NCBI RefSeq assembly: GCF_024749165.1
Contig: NZ_CP087190.1
Coordinates: 2,205,501 to 2,269,500, forward strand
Direction of reading: 5' to 3'
Origin: Pseudomonas sp. B21-023
Lineage (GTDB): Bacteria > Pseudomonadota > Gammaproteobacteria > Pseudomonadales > Pseudomonadaceae
DNA: 64,000 bases
Part shown: positions 45,485 to 54,641 of the stretch, in pieces
Layout: the number at the start of each line of letters is the position of its first letter
Position numbering within the stretch: the first letter of the stretch is position 1
Program-made: the position numbers and the translations under genes
The notes under the pieces: generated by a model
What the model saw: the letters and a program-made list of their open reading frames with translations, nothing else
Databases searched by the model: none
Told to the model about the DNA's origin: nothing

Positions 45485-45494
45485 TGTATATACA
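45485..45494. promoter_or_regulatory. TGTATATACA palindrome, GntR/HutC-like operator
   Basis: Perfect 10-base palindrome 85 bases before the permease start. HutC-type GntR repressors recognise TGTA-N2-TACA. No such regulator is encoded nearby. Confidence 0.45.
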
Positions 45495-45660
45495 AGTCTG
45501 GTCAAGTGAAGCTTGCGCAGGGTGATCGCCTGCTTTTGCCGGCCATCACAGCCGACTGTTACACAAGGCTGGTACGCAACTGTGCTGGTCCGCGGCGGCG
45601 TGATGCCCGTATGCTGTAACCAAATATGTCTACAACAAGCCTGAAGAAGGAATGCCTGCA

Positions 45661-46554
45661 ATGCCACTCAAGGACCTGCTGATCGCCCTGGTGGTGATCA
45701 TCGCCTGGGGCGTCAACTTCGTGGTCATCAAGGTGGGGCTCGACGGCCTGCCGCCGATGCTGCTCGGGGCGCTGCGTTTCCTGCTGGTGGCCTTCCCGGC
45801 GGTGTTCCTGATCAAGCGCCCGAACCTGCCGTGGCGCTGGCTGATCGCCTATGGCGCGACCATTTCCCTGGGCCAGTTCGCCTTCCTCTTCCAGGCCATG
45901 GCCAGTGGCATGCCGCCTGGGCTGGCCTCGCTGGTGCTGCAGTCCCAGGCGTTCTTCACCCTGGGCTTCGCCGCCATGTTTCTCGGCGAGCGGCTGCGCC
46001 TGGCCAGCGTGCTCGGCCTGCTGGTGGCCGCGAGCGGCCTGGCGGTGATCGGCAGCGAGGACAGCGGCCACGTGCCGCTGGTCGCGCTGCTGCTGACCCT
46101 GTGCGGCGGCGCCATGTGGGGCATGGGCAACATCATCACCCGGCGTTTCGGCCAGGTGGACCTGGTCGCCCTGGTGATCTGGGGCGGGCTGATTCCGCCG
46201 CTGCCGTTTCTGCTGCTGTCGTGGTGGCTGGAAGGCCCCGAGCGCATTGGCCATGCCCTGGCCAACATCGGCTGGAGTTCGGTGCTGGCCCTGGCGTACC
46301 TGGCGTTCGTCGCCACCATGGTCGGCTACAGCCTGTGGAGCAAACTGTTGTCGCGCCACCCGGCAGGCAAGGTGGCGCCGTTCTCGCTGCTGGTGCCGGT
46401 GGTGGGCCTGAGCTCCGCGGCGCTGCTGCTGGGCGAGCGCTTGAGCGAGGCACAAGGCTGGGGGGCTCTGCTGGTGATGCTGGGCCTGTTGATCAACGTG
46501 TTCGGGCCGCGCCTGGGAATGCGCCTGCGCACCGCCAGCCCCGGGCGCACCTGA
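45661..46554 (+). CDS. EamA-family metabolite exporter (DMT superfamily)
   Basis: 297 residues, ten membrane segments from two EamA repeats. MPLKDLLIALVVIIAWGVNFVVIKVGL is the typical start and GERL..ASVLGLLVAASGL and GERLSEAQGWGALLVMLGL end the two repeats. Resembles E. coli EamA, an O-acetylserine/cysteine exporter. GAAGAAGG precedes; ATG 45652 is an alternative start. Confidence 0.88.
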   Translation: MPLKDLLIALVVIIAWGVNFVVIKVGLDGLPPMLLGALRFLLVAFPAVFLIKRPNLPWRWLIAYGATISLGQFAFLFQAMASGMPPGLASLVLQSQAFFTLGFAAMFLGERLRLASVLGLLVAASGLAVIGSEDSGHVPLVALLLTLCGGAMWGMGNIITRRFGQVDLVALVIWGGLIPPLPFLLLSWWLEGPERIGHALANIGWSSVLALAYLAFVATMVGYSLWSKLLSRHPAGKVAPFSLLVPVVGLSSAALLLGERLSEAQGWGALLVMLGLLINVFGPRLGMRLRTASPGRT

Positions 46555-46561
46555 GCGGCGC

Positions 46562-47146
46562 TCATACCAGCAAGGCCGACCAGGCCGACACCAGCAGCAA
46601 CCCCGCCAGACCCTGGTTGAACAGGCGCAAGGCCCGCGACGAGCGCAACCAGCGTACGCTGCCGATGCCCATCAAAGCCCAGGCGGTCATGCTGGGCAGG
46701 GCGACCAGCAGGAACACCAGGGCCAGCCAGCCCATCGGCAGTGCCGGGGTGGCGAACAGGCCGACCATCGCCACCGCCGTCACCCATACCTTGGGGTTGA
46801 CCACCTGCAGGGTCGCTGCGCTCAATGGGCCAAGGCCGCCGTCGCGACCCGCCAGCAAGGGGGCGCCGGCACTGCGCAGCATCTTCCAGGCCAGCCAGCT
46901 GAGCCACAGGGCGCCGGCCCAGCTCATGGCCATTTGCGCCAGGGGGTAGCGCAGCAGCAACGCGCCCAGCCCCATTCCCACCAGCCACACCACCGCCGCC
47001 GCCGCGCAGCAGGCCGCCACGATCGGTGCCAGGCTGGCGCGTAGCCCGCGCCGGGCACCGTGGGCGAGGATCAACAGGTTGGTCGGCCCAGGGCTGATGC
47101 TGGCGGCCAGGGCAAACAGGATAAAGGGCAGCAGCGAGTGCGACAT
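46562..47146 (-). CDS. LysE-family exporter
   Basis: 194 residues from ATG 47146 (GGAG 8 bases upstream). ALAASISPGPTNLLILAHGARRGLRA is the LysE/RhtB signature, with six membrane helices and QVVNPKVWVTAVAMVGLF. Exports an amino acid or derivative. It follows the AraC gene at 47196 on the same strand, which may regulate it. Confidence 0.88.
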   Translation of the reverse strand: MSHSLLPFILFALAASISPGPTNLLILAHGARRGLRASLAPIVAACCAAAAVVWLVGMGLGALLLRYPLAQMAMSWAGALWLSWLAWKMLRSAGAPLLAGRDGGLGPLSAATLQVVNPKVWVTAVAMVGLFATPALPMGWLALVFLLVALPSMTAWALMGIGSVRWLRSSRALRLFNQGLAGLLLVSAWSALLV

Positions 47147-47195
47147 GGTCATGGCTCCGTGTGATCGAAGCACCATGGTCGCGGCCTGCGCGGCT

Positions 47196-48026
47196 TCAGT
47201 CTGGAAGGTTTGAGCAGCGCTTGCGGTAGTCCGCCGGGGTCAGCCGGTAGGCGCGGCGGAACCAGCGGCCCAGGTGGCTCTGGTCGGCAAAGCCCAGGGC
47301 GGTGGCGACGCTGGCCGGCGTTTCGCCCAGGGCCAGCAGCCGCCGCGCACGGGCCAGGCGCAGCTGGATCAGGTAGGCATGCGGCGCCAGGCCGAAGGCC
47401 GCCTTGAACGCCCGGGTCAGGCGGAAGCGGTCGATGCCGCAGACCTTTGCCAGCTCGACCAGTCCGATGTCCTGGTCGAGGTGCGCGTGCAGATAATCGC
47501 GGGCGACATGGGCGCACAGCGGCAGGCGTGGATCGGGGTCCAGGCGTTTGCGCCAGTGCAGGTGGCCGGTGAGGCAGCTCAGCAGATCGTCCAGGGCGGT
47601 CTGGCGGACAATGCGCAGGTCGTTGTAGTGCACCGTCTCGAAGGCCCGGGCGGTGGCGCCGGCAAGGCGCGGATCCTGATGCAGCAGGGTGCCGAAGCTG
47701 GGCAGGGCGCCTGAGGGTGCGTGCTCGAACAGGGCGCGCAGCTCGGTTTCCAGCCAGTTGGCGTCCAGGTACAGGGTCGAATAGGTGAAGCCTTCCACGG
47801 TCGGTGCATGGCCGTCATGCAGGTCGCCAGGCTCGAGCACGAACACCTGGCCGGGCGTGCTGCAATGGCGTTCGCGGCGGCAGTTGAACTGCTGCACGCC
47901 CTGTTCGGTCACCCCGACCAGGAAGCTGTCGTGCCAGTGCGGGTCGTAGGCGTGGCCGGTGAAATGGGCGCGGACCGACTCGATGCCGGTGTCGGCGTCC
48001 TGTCTGAGGTCGATCCAGTTGCTCAT
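47196..48026 (-). CDS. AraC-family regulator with cupin N-terminus
   Basis: 276 residues. N-terminal cupin (HDSFLVGVTEQGVQQFNCRRERH, VFVLEPGDLHDGHAP) and C-terminal double HTH (LVELAKVCGIDRFRLTRAFKAAFGLAPHAYLIQLRLARAR and SVATALGFADQSHLGRWFRR). The order is that of AraC proteins controlling LysE exporters in Pseudomonas; it lies between two LysE genes. Confidence 0.9.
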   Translation of the reverse strand: MSNWIDLRQDADTGIESVRAHFTGHAYDPHWHDSFLVGVTEQGVQQFNCRRERHCSTPGQVFVLEPGDLHDGHAPTVEGFTYSTLYLDANWLETELRALFEHAPSGALPSFGTLLHQDPRLAGATARAFETVHYNDLRIVRQTALDDLLSCLTGHLHWRKRLDPDPRLPLCAHVARDYLHAHLDQDIGLVELAKVCGIDRFRLTRAFKAAFGLAPHAYLIQLRLARARRLLALGETPASVATALGFADQSHLGRWFRRAYRLTPADYRKRCSNLPD

Positions 48027-48103
48027 GGGGCGGGCCGTGTGGGGGGTCGATGGATGACCTTAACGCACAAACGACCCGGGTGTTTAGAACGATTGTGCAG
48101 CCT

Positions 48104-48718
48104 TCAGCGCTGCGCCAGTGCCAGGTTGAGGCCGAGCCCGGCGAATGAGGCGGCGAAGCCGCGGCGCAACCAGGCTTGCACCCTCGGCGACTCGATCACG
48201 GCGCGGCGGAACAGGTGGGCGAGCAGGCCATAGATCACGAAGACGATGAAGGTCATGGCCATGAACACCGCGCTGAGGCTGAGCATCTGCACGGTCGCGG
48301 AGCCGGCCTGCGGGGTGATGAACTGTGGCAGGAAGGCGAGGAAGAACAGCGTCAGCTTGGGATTGAGGATATTCAGCAGGCAGGCTTTGATCACCAGTTG
48401 GCTGGCGGCGGCGGGGGTGGCATGCGCGTCCACGGCGAAGGCCGCACGGTCGCGCCAGGTGGCGTAGGCCAGGTACAGCAGGTAGGCGACGCCGGCGAAC
48501 TTGAGGCCCTGGAAGGCCAGGGCACTGGTGTGCAGCAAGGCGGAGAGGCCCAGTACCGACGCCAGCAGGTGCGGGACGATGCCCAGGGTGCAACCGGTGG
48601 CGGTCCACAGGCAGGCCCGTCGCCCGGCCACCAGGGCGCTCGACACGGTGAGGATGACCCCGCTGCCGGGGATCAGCACGATGATCAGCGCGGTGACGAG
48701 AAATTCCAGGCTCGGCAT
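48104..48718 (-). CDS. LysE-family exporter (RhtB-like)
   Basis: 204 residues. VTALIIVLIPGSGVILTVSSALVAGRRA is the family signature; six helices; KACLLNILNPKLTLFFLAFLPQF. AAGGAG precedes the ATG. Substrate likely an amino acid such as homoserine or threonine by family. Encoded upstream of the AraC regulator, same strand. Confidence 0.9.
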   Translation of the reverse strand: MPSLEFLVTALIIVLIPGSGVILTVSSALVAGRRACLWTATGCTLGIVPHLLASVLGLSALLHTSALAFQGLKFAGVAYLLYLAYATWRDRAAFAVDAHATPAAASQLVIKACLLNILNPKLTLFFLAFLPQFITPQAGSATVQMLSLSAVFMAMTFIVFVIYGLLAHLFRRAVIESPRVQAWLRRGFAASFAGLGLNLALAQR

Positions 48719-48752
48719 GAATGACAGCTCCTTGCGGTCGGGGGTGGATGCA

Positions 48753-49673
48753 CTATACGCCCGGCGACAACGGCTGCAACATGTCGTCCGGGCGCAGCGC
48801 GGCGAAACGCTCGCGCAGCCAAAGGTGCAACTGGGCCACGGCGGGGGTGAGCTGCTTGCGGTGCGGGCACACCAGGGTCACCGGGGTCAGCTCGCCGGGG
48901 TACTCGGGCAGCAGCAGTTCCAGCTCGCCGGCGGCGACATCGGCGCTGACATCCAGCCACGACTTGTAGACGATGCCTTCGCCTTCCAGCGCCCAGCGCC
49001 GCACCACGTCGGCATCGTCACTGAACAGCGGCCCGCGCACCTGCACGGTGCGGTTGCCCAGGCGCCATTTGTCGTACACCCGGCTTTGCTGCAGGTACAG
49101 CAGGCAGTCGTGTTGCTGCAGGTCCTCGGGGGTCAGCGGGCGACCATGGCGCGTCAGGTAGTCCGCAGAGGCCGCCAGCACCCGGCGGTTCCACGGCGCC
49201 AGGGGCAGGGCGATGTAGTTGGCGTCCTCGTTCTGGCCGTAGCGGATGGCGACATCCACCGGGTCGCGGTACAGGTCGGCCAACTGGTCGGAGAGGAAGA
49301 AGCGCAGGCCCAACCCCGGGTGCTCGCGGCGAAATGCACTGAGCCAGGGCCGCAGCAGGTTGCGACCCAAGTCCGAGGGCGCCGCCACCTGCAACACACC
49401 GCGCAGGCAGCTGTGGCTGCCATGCAGGTCCTCGCGGCCCTGGCGCAGGGCATCGATCACGCGCTGGGCGGTGGGCAGGTACAGTTCGCCTTCGGCGGTC
49501 AGGCGCAGGCTGCGGGTGGTGCGGGCGAACAGGCGCACATCGAGCTCGCGCTCCAGGCGCTTGATCGCCGCGGCCACCTGGCCGGGCAGCAGGTCGGCCT
49601 CGTGGGCTGCGGCGGTGAAGCTGCCCAGGGCGCTGGCACGGGCGAACAGTTCGAGATCATTGATGCGCAGCAT
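48753..49673 (-). CDS. LysR-family regulator
   Basis: 306 residues from ATG 49673. MLRINDLELFARASALGSFTAAAHEADLLPGQVAAAIKRLERELDVRLFARTTRSLRLT in pieces is the winged helix; the effector domain shows GVLQVAAPSDLGRNLL and DVAIRYGQ. Divergent from nfsB with 103 bases between, hence probably its regulator. Confidence 0.9.
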   Translation of the reverse strand: MLRINDLELFARASALGSFTAAAHEADLLPGQVAAAIKRLERELDVRLFARTTRSLRLTAEGELYLPTAQRVIDALRQGREDLHGSHSCLRGVLQVAAPSDLGRNLLRPWLSAFRREHPGLGLRFFLSDQLADLYRDPVDVAIRYGQNEDANYIALPLAPWNRRVLAASADYLTRHGRPLTPEDLQQHDCLLYLQQSRVYDKWRLGNRTVQVRGPLFSDDADVVRRWALEGEGIVYKSWLDVSADVAAGELELLLPEYPGELTPVTLVCPHRKQLTPAVAQLHLWLRERFAALRPDDMLQPLSPGV

Positions 49674-49776
49674 TTTCACTCCAGGGATGAAAGTGTTGCT
49701 GCATTGTGCTGGTTTTTCTTTGCGGTCGGGAAGATAAGATGCCATTCATTCACGAACCCTTGAGGAATTGCCGTAG

Positions 49777-50430
49777 ATGGACACCGTTGCCCTCGCCAAA
49801 CGCCGTTACACCACCAAGGCCTACGACGCCAACCGCAAAATCCCCCAGGCCACCATCGACGCGCTGCTCGAGCAGTTGCGCCACAGCCCGTCCTCGGTCA
49901 ATTCGCAGCCCTGGCACTTCGTCGTGGCCGACAGCGCCGAAGGCAAGGCGCGCCTGGCCAAGGCCACCGATGCGCGATTCGCATACAACAGCCCGAAGCT
50001 GCGCGATGCCTCCCATGTGATCGTGTTCGCCGCCCGTACCAACATGACCGAAGCCCACTTGCAGGCGGTGCTGGGGCAGGAAGCCGCCGATGGCCGCTTC
50101 CGCAACGAGCAGGCCCGTGAAGTTCAGGACCAGACCCGCCGCGGTTATGTCGACCTGCACCGCCATGACTTCAAGGACCTGCAGCACTGGATGGAGAAGC
50201 AGGTCTACCTGGCCCTGGGCACCGCGCTGCTGGGCGCCGCCGCACACGGCCTGGATGCCACGCCGATCGAAGGCTTCGACGCCAAGGCCCTGGACTCCGA
50301 ACTGGGCCTGCGCGAGCAGGGTTACACCAGCGTGGTGCTGCTCAGCCTGGGCTATCGCAGCGAGGAGGATTTCAATGCCGGGCTGAGCAAGTCGAGGTTG
50401 GCGGCGGGGCAGGTATTTACCTTCCTGTGA
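49777..50430 (+). CDS. nfsB: Oxygen-insensitive NAD(P)H nitroreductase
   Basis: 217 residues. MDTVALAKRRYTTKAYDANRKIP, LRHSPSSVNSQPWHFVVA (FMN arginine and Ser cluster), and GYRSEEDFNAGLSKSRL match NfsB. TGAGGA precedes the start. FMN-dependent two-electron reduction of nitroaromatics and quinones in the cytoplasm. The divergent LysR gene is the likely controller. Confidence 0.9.
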   Translation: MDTVALAKRRYTTKAYDANRKIPQATIDALLEQLRHSPSSVNSQPWHFVVADSAEGKARLAKATDARFAYNSPKLRDASHVIVFAARTNMTEAHLQAVLGQEAADGRFRNEQAREVQDQTRRGYVDLHRHDFKDLQHWMEKQVYLALGTALLGAAAHGLDATPIEGFDAKALDSELGLREQGYTSVVLLSLGYRSEEDFNAGLSKSRLAAGQVFTFL

Positions 50431-50455
50431 GTATCGGCAGTGACGCTGACTTGGG

Positions 50456-51376
50456 TCAGCCCTGAATCAGCGGCCCCAGGCGCTCGGCCAGGGCCTGGAC
50501 CATCGCGCTCACCTTGGGCAGGTGTCCGCGGTTGCGGCGCCAGGCCAGGTTGATCGGCAATCCTTCCATGGCGTACGCCGGCAGTACCTGCTGCAGCGTC
50601 CCGTCATCGAGCTGACGCTGCACCAGCCAGGTCGGCAGCTGGGCGATGCCGTGCCCGGCGCTGACAGCCAGCGCTTGGCCTTCGGCATCGCCGATGGCCA
50701 GGCGCCCGGGCATGCCGCGCAGCTGCGTCAGGCCCGGGCGGGCGCCGGCAAAGTGCAGGGCCGGTGTGCTGCCGTCTGCGCAGGCATAGAGCACGCAGCC
50801 CTGGGCCTGCAGTTGCTGCAGGTCGCGGGGTGTGCCGTGGCGGGCCAGGTAGGCGGGGGCGGCGCAGAACACCAGGCGCTGGCTGCCCAGGTAACGGTGC
50901 TCGATGCCTGGCTGCCAGGTTTGTGGTCCGCCGATGCGCACGACGATGTCGATGGCGTCCTCGACCAGGTCGACGAAGCGATCGGAGAGGGTGATGTGCG
51001 GTTGCAGCCGTGGATGCCGCGCGGCGAAGTCCAGTACGGCGGGGAGGCCGTGCAGACGGCCGAAGGTGGCTGGCAGGTCGATGCGCAGCTTGCCGCAGGG
51101 CGTCTGGTGTTCATCGTTGAGGGCCAGCTCGGCTTCCTCGATGTCCGCCAGCACGCGCGTGCAGGCGCGGTAGTAGTCGGCGCCGCTGTCGGTCAGGGCC
51201 AGGCGCCGGGTGGTGCGTTCGAACAGGCGCACCTGCAGGCGTTTCTCCAGGCGCGCGACGCCCTTGCTCACGGCGGAACTGGTGAGGCTCATGCGTTCGG
51301 CGGCGGCGATGAAGCTGCCAGCGTTGGCCACGCTGACGAAGAAGTCGATGTCCTTGAGGCGTTCCGAGGCAGACAT
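50456..51376 (-). CDS. LysR-family regulator
   Basis: 306 residues from ATG 51376. MSASERLKDIDFFVSVANAGSFIAAAERMSLTSSAVSKGVARLEKRLQVRLFERTTRRLALT contains the winged helix in pieces; GKLRIDLPATFGRLHGLPAVL begins the effector domain. Divergent from an MFS exporter; a perfect TGAATC/GATTCA palindrome lies between. Confidence 0.9.
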   Translation of the reverse strand: MSASERLKDIDFFVSVANAGSFIAAAERMSLTSSAVSKGVARLEKRLQVRLFERTTRRLALTDSGADYYRACTRVLADIEEAELALNDEHQTPCGKLRIDLPATFGRLHGLPAVLDFAARHPRLQPHITLSDRFVDLVEDAIDIVVRIGGPQTWQPGIEHRYLGSQRLVFCAAPAYLARHGTPRDLQQLQAQGCVLYACADGSTPALHFAGARPGLTQLRGMPGRLAIGDAEGQALAVSAGHGIAQLPTWLVQRQLDDGTLQQVLPAYAMEGLPINLAWRRNRGHLPKVSAMVQALAERLGPLIQG

Positions 51377-51394
51377 GGCGAGGCCTTTTATTAC

Positions 51395-51407
51395 TGAATC
51401 TGATTCA
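51395..51407. promoter_or_regulatory. T-N11-A LysR box before the MFS gene
   Basis: TGAATCTGATTCA, perfect 6-base arms around one base, with the T-N11-A form of a LysR box, 18 bases from the LysR start. A TTACTG/CAGTAA pair further out (51391, 51430) encloses it. Confidence 0.55.
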
Positions 51408-51487
51408 CTTGATAAAGGAATAACTACCAGTAATCGGAACATACTTCCAGATTAAGCTGGCCTGCCATTCAACAAGGATCGCAGCCG

Positions 51488-52675
51488 ATGCCCACTTCCA
51501 GCCTGACCCACGCCACCCTCACGCGCCCAGCGCCGCGTACGGGGTTGTCCATCGGCCTGTTCGCCATCGGCGGCTTTGCGGTATTGACCACCGAATTTCT
51601 GATCCTCGGCCTCCTGCCGGCGCTGGCCCGTGACCTTGGCCTGTCGGTGGCGGGCGCGGGCCAGTTGGTCACGCTGTTCGCCGTGACCGTGATGCTGTTC
51701 GGGCCGCCGCTCACTGCCTGGTTGTCGGCAATGCCGCGCAAGGGACTGTTCATCGCCATCCTGCTGGTGTTCGCTGCCTCCAACGCGCTGTCGGCGCTGG
51801 CGCCGAACATCTGGGTGCTGGCATTGGCACGCTTCATCGCCGCGTTGGCCTTGCCGGTGTATTGGGGCACCGCCAGCGAAAGCGCCGGGCAATTGGCCGG
51901 GGCGGGGCGCGAGGGCTGGGCGGTGTCACGGGTGTACCTGGGCATTACCGCCGCATTCGTCTTCGGCATTCCATTGGGCACGCTGGCCGCCGGGCTGGTC
52001 GGTTGGCGTTGCAGTTTCGCGTTGCTCGCCGGGCTGTGCCTGCTGGTGGCGCTGTTGATGTGGGCGTGGCTGCCGAGCGTGCCGGCTGCACCCGCCCGTG
52101 CGGCGGGGGAGCGACAGACGGTGATCCTCAAGGACCGTCGCTTCATCGCCCATGTACTGCTCTCGGCGCTGGTATTCACTGCCATGTTCACTGCTTACAC
52201 CTACCTGGCCGAGACGCTCGAACAGCTGGCCGCCGTGCCGGCCGGTGAAGTGGGCTGGTGGCTGATGGGCTTCGGCGTGGTCGGCATGCTCGGCAACGGC
52301 CTGGCCGGGCGCATCGTCGATCGCAGCCCACTGCGGGCCACACTGCTGCTGTTGGCGATGCTGGCGTTGGGCATGGGCGCGGTCACCCCGTTGCTCGGCA
52401 CTGCATGGCTGCTGGGCGGCGCGCTGGTGTTGTGGGGCATCGCCTACACCGCGCTATTCCCGGTCTGCCAGGTGCGGGTGATGCAGGCCGGCGCCAAGGC
52501 CCAGGCCCTGGCCGGGACCTTGAACGTGTCGGCGGCCAATGCCGGTATCGCCGCGGGTGCGGCGTTGGGCGGCGCGACGATCCAGGTACTGGGTCTGGGC
52601 GCCCTGGGCTACGTGGCGTGTGGGTTCGCTGCACTGGCGATGATCGCCACCCTGGCCATGCTGGCGAGCGAGTGA
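51488..52675 (+). CDS. MFS transporter, DHA1 type
   Basis: 395 residues, 12 helices. GLSIGLFAIGGFAVLTTEFLILGLLPALARDLGL at the N-terminus and GWRCSFALLAGLCLL after helix 5 are typical DHA1 exporters (sugar-efflux or drug). Substrate unknown. Divergent from the LysR gene at 50456. Confidence 0.88.
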   Translation: MPTSSLTHATLTRPAPRTGLSIGLFAIGGFAVLTTEFLILGLLPALARDLGLSVAGAGQLVTLFAVTVMLFGPPLTAWLSAMPRKGLFIAILLVFAASNALSALAPNIWVLALARFIAALALPVYWGTASESAGQLAGAGREGWAVSRVYLGITAAFVFGIPLGTLAAGLVGWRCSFALLAGLCLLVALLMWAWLPSVPAAPARAAGERQTVILKDRRFIAHVLLSALVFTAMFTAYTYLAETLEQLAAVPAGEVGWWLMGFGVVGMLGNGLAGRIVDRSPLRATLLLLAMLALGMGAVTPLLGTAWLLGGALVLWGIAYTALFPVCQVRVMQAGAKAQALAGTLNVSAANAGIAAGAALGGATIQVLGLGALGYVACGFAALAMIATLAMLASE

Positions 52676-52678
52676 GGC

Positions 52679-53311
52679 CTACACCGCCCGGGTGTTGAGT
52701 AGACGCACGCCCAGGCCAATGAACAGCGCGCCGCTGGCGCGCTTGAACCAGGCCGCCAGGGGCGAAGCCTTCAGGCGCAGGCCGAAGCGCCAGGCGGTGA
52801 AGCAGTAGAAGGAGTGCACCAGGCAGACGATCAGCGAGCCGCTCAGGTACATGGCCGCGAACTGGCAGAAGATTGGCCGCCCAGGCTCGAGGAACTGCGG
52901 CAGGAAGGCGCAGAAAAATACCAGAGTCTTGGGGTTGCTCGCCGAGACCAGGAAGGCTTCCACGGCGATCCGCCATTGCGTCTGGGGCGGCGTCGCGACC
53001 ACCTGCGCCGTCGACGCGGTGGGGGCGCCTTTACCCAGCAACTGGCGCAGGCCGAGGTAGATCAGGTAAGCGGCGCCGGCCAGCTTCAGCACCAGGAACG
53101 CCGTGGGCAACGAGATCAGCAGGGCACCCACGCCCATGGCCACGGCGGTGATCGTCAGCAGTTGCGCGGTGAGGTTGCCGAACAGGGTCATGCCCATGCC
53201 GGAAGGGCCATAGCGCAAGGCATTGCGCACGGTGAGCAGGACATTCGGGCCGGGCAGCAGCGAGGTGAGCAGGTAGGCGAAGGAGAACGTCAACCAGAGG
53301 TGCAGGGCCAT
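52679..53311 (-). CDS. LysE-family exporter
   Basis: 210 residues from ATG 53311. FAYLLTSLLPGPNVLLTVRNALRYGPSG is the signature; VEAFLVSASNPKTLVFFCAFLPQF; six helices. Third LysE paralogue of the window, convergent with the MFS gene (3-base gap). A longer upstream frame to 53497 runs through a REP element and is rejected. Confidence 0.88.
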   Translation of the reverse strand: MALHLWLTFSFAYLLTSLLPGPNVLLTVRNALRYGPSGMGMTLFGNLTAQLLTITAVAMGVGALLISLPTAFLVLKLAGAAYLIYLGLRQLLGKGAPTASTAQVVATPPQTQWRIAVEAFLVSASNPKTLVFFCAFLPQFLEPGRPIFCQFAAMYLSGSLIVCLVHSFYCFTAWRFGLRLKASPLAAWFKRASGALFIGLGVRLLNTRAV

Positions 53312-53412
53312 GGAGCGCGTCCTTTGCGCTGGTAAAGACACACAATGCCAGTAATCGGCGCGGACCGCCATTGGGCTTGCGGACACATGAACTGTCGATC
53401 TGCAGGGGACAA

Positions 53413-53498
53413 CGTGGGAGCGGGTTGCTCCGCGAACACCCGCGTAGCGGGTGCCAGGCATTGCGCAACCTTCATCGCGGGGCAAGCCCGCTCCCACG
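53413..53498. repeat. REP inverted pair with central hairpin
   Basis: CGTGGGAGCGGGTTGCTCCG and inverted CGGGGCAAGCCCGCTCCCAC(G), with CACCCGCGTAGCGGGTG between. Near the ends of the LysE 5' side and the aldo/keto reductase 3' side. Confidence 0.75.
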
Positions 53499-53524
53499 CC
53501 TCACTCCACGCCCTGGAGCAGGTG

Positions 53525-54532
53525 TCAGCGCGCCAGGCGCCCGCTGACGAAGTGGGCGACATCGTTGAAACCGGGCGTCGAGGCATGGCCGGGCGTCACC
53601 AGCGAATCGATGAAGGCCTCGTCCTCCGCCGTGACCTTGACCTCCAGCGCACCGGCATAGGTGTCCCACTGCGCCTCGGTGCGCGGCCCGACGATGGCCG
53701 AGCTGACCAGGCGGTTGTTCAGCACCCAGGCGATGGCGAATTCGACGATGCCCACGCCCTTGGCCTCGGTATAGGCATGGATCTTCTGGGCGATAGCCAG
53801 CGATTCCTGGCGCCATTCCACTTCCATGATGCGCTTGTCCTGGCGGCCGGCACGGCTGCCTTCGTCGGGAGTGGAGCCTGGCGCGTACTTGCCGCTGAGC
53901 ACGCCACGGGCCAGCGGGCTGAACGGCACCACACCCAGGCCATGGTAGGCGGCGGCGGTGAGTTGTTCGGGCTCGGCCTGGCGGTTGACGATGTTGTACA
54001 GCGGCTGGCTGACCACCGGCTTGGCCACGCCGAGCCTTTGCGCCACGTTGCAGATCTCGGCGATGCGCCAGCCGCGGAAGTTGGACACGCCCCAGTAGCG
54101 GATCTTGCCTTGCGCCAGCAGGTCGCCGATGGCGCGCACGGTTTCTTCCAGCGGTACCGAATGGTCCTCGCGGTGCAGGTAGTAGATGTCCAGGTAGTCG
54201 GTGCCCATGCGCGTGAGGGTGGCCTCGATGGCATTGAACAGGTGTTTGCGCGACAGGCCGCTGCGGTTCGGCAGGCCATCGACCGGGCCATAGCCGGCCT
54301 TGGAGGCGATGATCCACTCGTGACGGTTGCGCGCCACCGCCTCGCCGACGATTTCCTCGGAGCGGCCGCCATTGTAGACATCGGCGGTGTCGACGAAGTT
54401 GATGCCCTGGTCCCAGGCCTTGTCGATGATGCGCAGCGAGTCTTCGGTGCTGGTCTGTTCGCCGAACATCATGCTGCCGAGGGTGAGGGCCGAGACTTGC
54501 AGGCCAGAATGGCCGAGAGGGCGGTAGATCAT
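53525..54532 (-). CDS. Aldo/keto reductase (YajO/Gcy-like)
   Basis: 335 residues from ATG 54532. GINFVDTADVYNGGRSEEIVG has the catalytic Asp and Tyr, IASKAG the Lys, LHREDHSVPLEETV the His. FAIAWVLNNRLVSSAIVGPRT is the C-terminal NADPH segment. Reduces carbonyls with NADPH; substrate unknown. Probably follows the Rieske-AIF gene (54642) on the same strand with a 109-base gap. Confidence 0.88.
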   Translation of the reverse strand: MIYRPLGHSGLQVSALTLGSMMFGEQTSTEDSLRIIDKAWDQGINFVDTADVYNGGRSEEIVGEAVARNRHEWIIASKAGYGPVDGLPNRSGLSRKHLFNAIEATLTRMGTDYLDIYYLHREDHSVPLEETVRAIGDLLAQGKIRYWGVSNFRGWRIAEICNVAQRLGVAKPVVSQPLYNIVNRQAEPEQLTAAAYHGLGVVPFSPLARGVLSGKYAPGSTPDEGSRAGRQDKRIMEVEWRQESLAIAQKIHAYTEAKGVGIVEFAIAWVLNNRLVSSAIVGPRTEAQWDTYAGALEVKVTAEDEAFIDSLVTPGHASTPGFNDVAHFVSGRLAR

Positions 54533-54641
54533 TACAGATAATCCTTTTCTGATGCCATGAGAGGGGTTTCCCTCTTTTACACAGTTCCTCCCTGCATTGA
54601 AAGCGCAGGCCAGGCACCGTTTCAAGGCGCTGGCGCGAGGC

